Part shown: piece after piece, positions 59,413 through 64,000 of the stretch | Layout of the letters: each line of letters starts with the position of its first letter | Numbering within the stretch: position 1 is the first letter of the stretch | NCBI GenBank assembly: GCA_015698045.1 | Contig: BLAL01000016.1 | Span: forward strand, 372,001-436,000 | Source: Rhizophagus clarus | Taxonomy: Eukaryota; Glomeromycota; Glomeromycetes; Glomerales; Glomeraceae | Reading direction: 5' to 3' | DNA length: 64,000 bases | Notes under the pieces: model-generated | The model's input: the letters and a program-made list of their open reading frames with translations, nothing else | The model's database searches: none | What the model was told of the DNA's origin: nothing | Made by a program: the position numbers and the translations under genes

Positions 59413-60113
59413 ATGCCCAATCGTCACTCTCATCGCCAGTCCCATCGTCACTCTCATCGCCAGCCCCATCGTCACTCTCATCGCCAGCCCCATTGCCAGC
59501 CTCGTCGCCACTCTCGTCCTATTCAATGGTTCGATGAATACACCGATTACTTGGTGGAAGAAAGAAGAAGAAGAAATGACGAATTTCATAACGAATACGG
59601 GAGAGATCGATCGAGATTCTGGAGGTCAATCGCAAGAAGGTTCATATGTATAATATTTAATATGTTAAAATATGTTAAAAATAGAATTATTATCTTTAAT
59701 CCAACTAATTCGTTCGTTTGAATCAGACTAAATCGTCATTTTAGAACTTCGAGGTTCACGGCACAACGATGCCACCAAAAATGGAGGAATCTTCTCAGGG
59801 AATACCATGTATGAAAAATATAATGGCAAAAAAAATATTTGCTTAAAATTGAAAATATTTAACTAAATATTATTTCGTTTTTTGATATTTAGAGTTTTTG
59901 CCTTTATCGTAGCGGTGTCCCTGAAAGAAGATGGTCGTGTATCGGAGCAAGATATTATTGCACATTTAGATCGAGATTTTGGGAAAGACGAGGTAATTAT
60001 AAAATTTCTATAATTAAAGTTTATTCACATCTTAAATTAACTAATTTATTTTAGATACGCGACACGATCGTAGAAGGGCAAGAAACCTACCTACGTATCG
60101 TCACCGAAGATAA
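59413..60113 (+). CDS. Myb/SANT-like DNA-binding protein, 155 aa, four exons, inside hAT-2
   Basis: Exons 59413-59639, 59727-59808, 59893-59992 and 60055-60113 make 156 codons including TAA, all junctions in phase. The first donor is GTTCAT, the others GTATGA and GTAATT. The first acceptor CAG at 59725-59726, not the later TAG, keeps the conserved LNRHFRTSRFTA. The N-terminus is a His/Arg/Ser repeat (about residues 3-35, HSHRQPHR-type). The Myb/SANT-like domain follows: WFDEYTDYLVEERRRR, SRFWRSIARRLNRHF, AQRCHQKWRNLLREYH, then RYYCTFRSRFWERR and a basic tail. The 100-nt third exon and phase pattern match the gene at complement 22016-22622, although the carrier elements differ. Probable nuclear DNA-binding protein; a role in hAT-2 end recognition or silencing is speculative. 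Confidence 0.8.
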
Positions 60114-60461
60114 TTTATTAATTTTATTATATTATTTTATAGTGAGTAGCTAGGCCCAGTCTGTACCAAATATCGGCTGGAGACTCACATTTTTTTTGGG
60201 CTGTGAATTGATACTGACGTCCACGTCGTACAGCCTGGGTACTATTTTTTAAAATAGTAGCGAACAAGTATCAATATTTTTTTTTTTATCAAAATTAAAT
60301 AAAATAAAAATAAAATGGTGAACTTTTTTAACTGGGATTTTATTTCTTTAGTGATAAATTTGAATTTAATTGCTAGTTTTTATCATTGGATTACGTATAA
60401 TAAATACAATAAATAATTTAAACTTTAAAAAATAAATTTTTATCTGTCAGATACTATTAAC
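60114..60461. other. 3' region of the Myb/SANT gene in hAT-2
   Basis: No gene. Ends where the GCCGAAAC terminal repeats start. Confidence 0.4.
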
Positions 60462-60898
60462 ATGACGAAAATATGCCGAAACTCTATTAAAATATTAGTA
60501 TTACTTATGCCGAAACTATGTCAAAATGCCGAAACTGCCGAAACTGCCGAAATGCCGAAATGCCGAAACAGTTTCGGCAGTTTCGGCAGTTTCGGCATTT
60601 CGGCATTTCGGCATTTCGGCACTATGTATGAGTTTCGGCGTTTCGCGTTAGGCCAGATGGGTTTCGGCAAGCAACCTTAATTCAGGCAGGCGAAAATTCC
60701 TCAGTTAAACCTTTACAAATACTTTTTTTTATTATTATTTATTAGTAAGAAAATATATTTAAACATGATATGTACAAGATAAATGTAAAATATTATTTAT
60801 TAAATTTATAAATGGTTTTCAAAAAAGTAAACCTTTTACTTAAAAATGAAATTATTCATTAATTATAAAATGAAATTTATTAAAAAATTATTTAATAT

Positions 60899-61234
60899 CT
60901 AAAAAATTACTGACTTGATTGTGTTAAAGTGCTCATCCATACTTTTAAAAGATGACGATGATGAGGGTGATGGCCACGGTGTAGACGACGATGATTGTGC
61001 TAAATATAAATAAAACTTTAATTTAAGTTTATGTATTTCTTCTTCCTGGCTTGAAATTTACTCTGAAAAAATATCGATCCACTTTAATAGATATGCGTTC
61101 TTCTGCTCAGTTTTGTTGTTTAATTTGGCAATTATTTGTTCTTCAACTGTCTCAACAGCTTTTGAAATTCTTGGTACATTATCTGGAGACCAGAAATTTC
61201 GATTTCTTTTTGTTGAAATTTCTTCTTTTGTCAT
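60899..61234 (-). pseudogene. Small coiled-coil gene of outer X, one stop
   Basis: ATG at 61234 and TAG at 60899-60901, 112 codons in one frame. Starts MTKEEISTKRNRNFWSP, then NVPRISKAVETAGEQIIAKL, KWIDIFSE, a TAA at 61058-61060 (CAA in the inner copy), then EEEIHKLKLK and a Ser-rich tail ending FNTIKSVIF. Predicted coiled coil of about 50 residues. Family not recognised. The inner copy (43968-44258) is disabled by different lesions, so neither copy here is intact. A splice-like TAG about 30 nt upstream of the ATG leaves open the possibility of an earlier exon. Confidence 0.5.
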
Positions 61235-61424
61235 TTTTTTTCTCTACGTCAGGCCGTTTTCCTAGAATATTAAATAAAGAAAAAATATTTTTTTTTTTTA
61301 TCGAAAAAATAGATGCAATTTTTCATTTATTATGGAGGTTCAATAATTTTGGAAATCTATTGTCAAAATTAGTTTAATACAAGGGTAAAATTATTTTAAT
61401 CTTATCCAATAAATTTCGCAAACC

Positions 61425-62490
61425 GTGATTTTTTTATTAATTAATTATCATTAGAATGGCATTCGAATGCCATCCTTCAAAAAAATTTCTCGTGATTTGA
61501 ACTTTGTGACTGTGATTTTTTTTTTATTAATTTATTATCATAAGAACGGCATTCGAATGCCATCCTTTAAAAAAATTTCTCATGATTTGAACTTTGTGAC
61601 CGTGACTTTTTTTTTTATTAATTAATTATCATAAGAACGGCATTCAAATGCCATCCTTTAAAAAAATTTCTCGTGATTTGAACTTTGTGACCGTGACTTT
61701 TTTTTTTATTAATTAATTATCATAAGAACGGCATTCGAATGCCATCCTTTAAAAAAATTTCTCGTGATTTGAACTTTGTGACTGTGACTTTTTTTTTATT
61801 AATTAATTATCATAAGAATGGCATTCAAATGCCATCCTTTAAAAAAATTTCTCGTAATTTGAACTTTGTGACTGTGACTTTTTTTTTTATTAATTAATTA
61901 TCATAAGAACGGCATTTGAATGCCATCCTTTAAAAAAATTTCTCGTGATTTGAACTTTGTGACTGTGACTTTTTTTTTTATTAATTAATTATCATAAGAA
62001 AGGCATTCGAATGCCATCCTTTAAAAAAATTTCTCGTGATTTGAACTTTGTGACCGTGACTTTTTTTTATTAATTAATTATCATAAGAAAGGCATTCGAA
62101 TGCCATCCTTTAAAAAAATTTCTCATGATTTGAACTTTGTGACCGTGACTTTTTTTTATTAATTAATTATCATAAAAACGGCATTCGAATGCCATCCTTT
62201 AAAAAAATTTCTCGTGATTTGAACTTTGTGACCGTGACTTTTTTTTTTATTAATTAATTATCATAAGAAAGGCATTCGAATGCCATCCTTTAAAAAAATT
62301 TCTCGTGATTTGAACTTTGTGACTGTGACTTTTTTTTTATTAATTAATTATCATAAGAATGGCATTCAAATGCCATCCTTTAAAAAAATTTCTCGTGATT
62401 TGAACTTTGTGACCGTGACTTTTTTTTTTATTAATTAATTATCATAAGAAAGGCATTCGAATGCCATTCTTTAAAAAATTTCTCGTGATT
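61425..62490. repeat. Tandem array of 91-bp palindromic units, twelve units (outer X)
   Basis: Same unit as 44440-45250, with twelve copies here. The palindrome GGCATTCGAATGCC is intact in most units; others show GGCATTCAAATGCC. Confidence 0.85.
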
Positions 62491-62544
62491 CCTATCCAAT
62501 AAACTTCGTAGTGAATAACAATTGTTCTGGTTAGAATGATATAT

Positions 62545-62699
62545 GGGGTCTTTGCAATAGAAAGGTACGAAACTCAAAAAAATTTTTAAATTTATTTTAT
62601 ATGCTAATTATGTTTTTTATATTAAAATAAGTGTAAATTTAATATTAATTAAATTTTTATTTTTTTTTAAGTTTTGTACCTTTCTATTGCAAAGACCCC
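62545..62699. mobile_element. 155-bp MITE, copy 2, with empty site in inner X
   Basis: The ends GGGGTCTTTGCAATAG are mirrored at the right. The flanks are ATAT at 62541-62544 and 62700-62703. The inner X sequence at about 45285-45300 reads GAATGATATATGTATT without the element, so a 4-bp ATAT duplication (or TA, if one more base is assigned to each end) is demonstrated. Same length as the copy at 9266-9420 and in opposite orientation. No coding capacity. Confidence 0.9.
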
Positions 62700-62703
62700 A
62701 TAT

Positions 62704-63241
62704 GTATTATTATTTTTTTGATTCTTATTTAGCAAGAAAAATTTAAATTTTTTTGTGTAAACTGAATTAACCAATTACAATTTTGATATTTATATTATTA
62801 CTACATCAGAATCATTCCAACTTTATAATGAATTTCCCATTGTTATATTTGTGATTCTAAAGGCGTCTTAGTCTTAAAAATTTTAAGTGTGTCAAATAAT
62901 TAATTATGTGCTGTGCCTGCATAACGTCATTTAAAAATATCTAATTACATGCGTAATATTTATAATTGATTGCAGATCTTCAAATATTATAATGTGTCGG
63001 CCTTTCACGTCACTTAAAAAATATCATTATTTTAATTACTCGCATAATTATAGCACTAAGATTACATGATTTTGACTAATTCCTCAATGAAAGCACATAT
63101 TATTTAATCGAATGGTGTTTATCATATAGTACAATTAAAAAAATATATATATAAAAAGAAATAAAATTCCTTTTCAAAAAAATCAGAAAAATCATCATAA
63201 TAAACAATCAAGAAATTTGTCTGGTTTCGTAAATTTTTAAA
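62704..63241. other. Upstream region of the outer RGG gene
   Basis: Collinear with the inner copy upstream region but with a single copy of the block duplicated there. TATAAAAA at 63150-63157. No gene. Confidence 0.45.
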
Positions 63242-64000
63242 ATGTCCCAACCTTCGCCATCATTTCATCCTGAAGATAAATCCAATTCAGAAAATGAGAC
63301 CAACTCAGAAAGTGATTCACCTTCTGAATTGGACCAAAGGTTTAGTTCCAAGATCTCCCGGAAAAAGACCAAACATAAATATTCCCCATATATAATTCCA
63401 TTAGAAAATTCTCCGTCCTTAAAACAAATTGCGATGGCAGGTCTGTCAGATGAACAAATTGTGACGGCAGGTCTGTCAGATGAACAAATTGTGATGGCAG
63501 GTTCATCAGATGAACAAATTGTGATGGCAGATTCGTCAGACGAACAAATTGTGATGGCAGGTTCGTCAAGGAAAAGGAAGGACGAAAAGCCTATTGAAAG
63601 TAAAGAAGCAAAAAAAGTCAAATTAATCTCGGTAGGAAACTTGAAAGAAAAAGGTAAAATATATATATTATTATATACATATACTATTCTAGTAGCTATA
63701 GAATCATACATTATGTAAAAAATCTGACTTTTTTATGAGAATCTGTTATTAATTATCGCATTACAAATTTATTTTTATTCAAGACACAATCGAAATTCTT
63801 TCGGAAGATCATTACGAAGTCCAGCAATTTCTAGAAAATATTCCCGCAAATACTTTGAAAGACGGGTTGGTTGCTCTAAGGAGCATGAGTGGCAGCAATT
63901 GTAAAAAAATAATTTTGAATATAGATGAACAAAAATTGACTGCAGTACTTCCGTCGGGTTCACTAGATGTAAAACTGACATTTTACATGCCTGAGCAACG
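63242..64000 (+). CDS. RGG/GRG-tailed protein of outer X, 5' part only
   Basis: Exon 1 is 63242-63653 and exon 2 starts at 63784 and runs past the window end. Same start MSQPSPSFHPEDKSNS as 46312. This copy has an extra segment (ENETNSESDSPSELDQRF and about 20 more residues) missing from the inner copy, and five DEQIVTAG-type repeats instead of nine. The basic stretch SRKRKDEKPIESKEAKK is identical. No lesion is seen in the visible part. Confidence 0.75.

Larger units (their letters stand above)
55916..60679. mobile_element. hAT transposon hAT-2, 4,764 bp, two genes
   Basis: The ends TAAGGTTGCTTGCCGAAAC are mirrored on the right (read from 60679). The 8-bp duplication ATTCAGGC is at 55908-55915 and 60680-60687. 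Inner X has the near-identical unoccupied site at about 43717-43724. Both ends carry dense arrays of GCCGAAAC / GTTTCGGC motifs (55925-56105 and 60470-60670), probable binding sites. It encodes an intact hAT transposase and, downstream on the same strand, a Myb/SANT-like gene, so it looks autonomous and recently active. Confidence 0.92.
15870..64000. mobile_element. Outer copy of giant Plavaka-like element X (right end beyond window)
   Basis: The left terminus CTTTACAGAAACTTGG at 15870 matches the left terminus of the inner copy at 32422. From there the sequence is collinear with the inner copy: subterminal repeats, accessory remnant and transposase 3' half, then after two younger insertions the transposase 5' half and a charged gene, up to 32421. 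The inner X then interrupts it, and it resumes at 52789 with the charged gene's 5' half, the tandem repeats, small coiled-coil gene and RGG gene, running off the window. Its SNF2 gene and right end are therefore not visible. It carries nonsense and frameshift mutations in its transposase. Confidence 0.75.

Noticed and set aside
15870-64000. Starship-type giant fungal element
   Set aside because: No tyrosine recombinase (DUF3435-like) is seen. The element has short terminal inverted repeats, subterminal arrays and a tnp2-like transposase.

Overview
This window looks like nuclear DNA of a filamentous fungus of the Rhizophagus (arbuscular mycorrhizal, Glomeromycotina) type. The basis is very high A+T content, short GT-AG introns of about 55-130 nt with TACTAAC-like branch sites, dense DNA transposons, and protein families I know to be expanded in that lineage: Myb/SANT-like proteins, tnp2/Plavaka-like transposases, BED-finger hAT transposases and SNF2-RING helicases. 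The genus is an inference. No rRNA, intact tRNA gene or CRISPR array is visible.

Layout. Bases 1-15,869 are a repeat-rich flank. They hold a decayed Myb/SANT-like gene (1,335-2,035), one apparently intact orphan gene (complement 3,127-4,303), a 712-bp MULE-like element, a dead pogo-like transposase split by a 606-bp Tc1/mariner-type MITE, a 155-bp MITE, the decayed 3' end of a LINE, and a tandem array of splice-site-bracketed micro-exons (about 12,938-14,900).

From 15,870 to the end of the window there appears to be one giant cut-and-paste transposon (here 'X', terminal repeat CTTTACAGAAAC) with a second full copy of X inserted inside it. The inner copy is 32,422-52,788, 20.4 kb, with both ends and a 2-bp TC duplication. 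It lies inside an exon of one of the outer copy's own genes. Because the inner copy carries the same locus uninterrupted, it gives the pre-insertion sequence. X carries, from left to right, subterminal repeats, an accessory gene remnant, a tnp2/Plavaka-like transposase (minus strand), a charged coiled-coil gene, three tandem-repeat or tRNA-like blocks and a small coiled-coil gene, an RGG-rich nuclear-looking gene, an SNF2/RING helicase of the Rad5/HLTF type, and right subterminal repeats.

Comparing the two X copies also exposes younger insertions. A 4,553-bp CACTG-ended element (20,195-24,747, TSD TAA) carries a Myb/SANT-like gene and a second intron/micro-exon array. A 3,641-bp hAT with an intact transposase (25,540-29,180, TSD GGATTTGG) and a 4,764-bp hAT (55,916-60,679, TSD ATTCAGGC) are also present, the latter with an intact transposase plus another Myb/SANT-like gene. 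The last is a 155-bp MITE (62,545-62,699). Inner X also holds a 392-bp hAT-type MITE.

The transposase genes of both X copies are broken, at different codons. The accessory genes and the SNF2 gene of the inner copy are open throughout. The proposed 'system' is a large Plavaka-like transposon that carries chromatin/RNA-type accessory genes, plus tandem intron arrays whose branch-site motif sits at the centre of a palindrome. Exon structures were worked out by hand from splice signals and reading phase. No database search was run.
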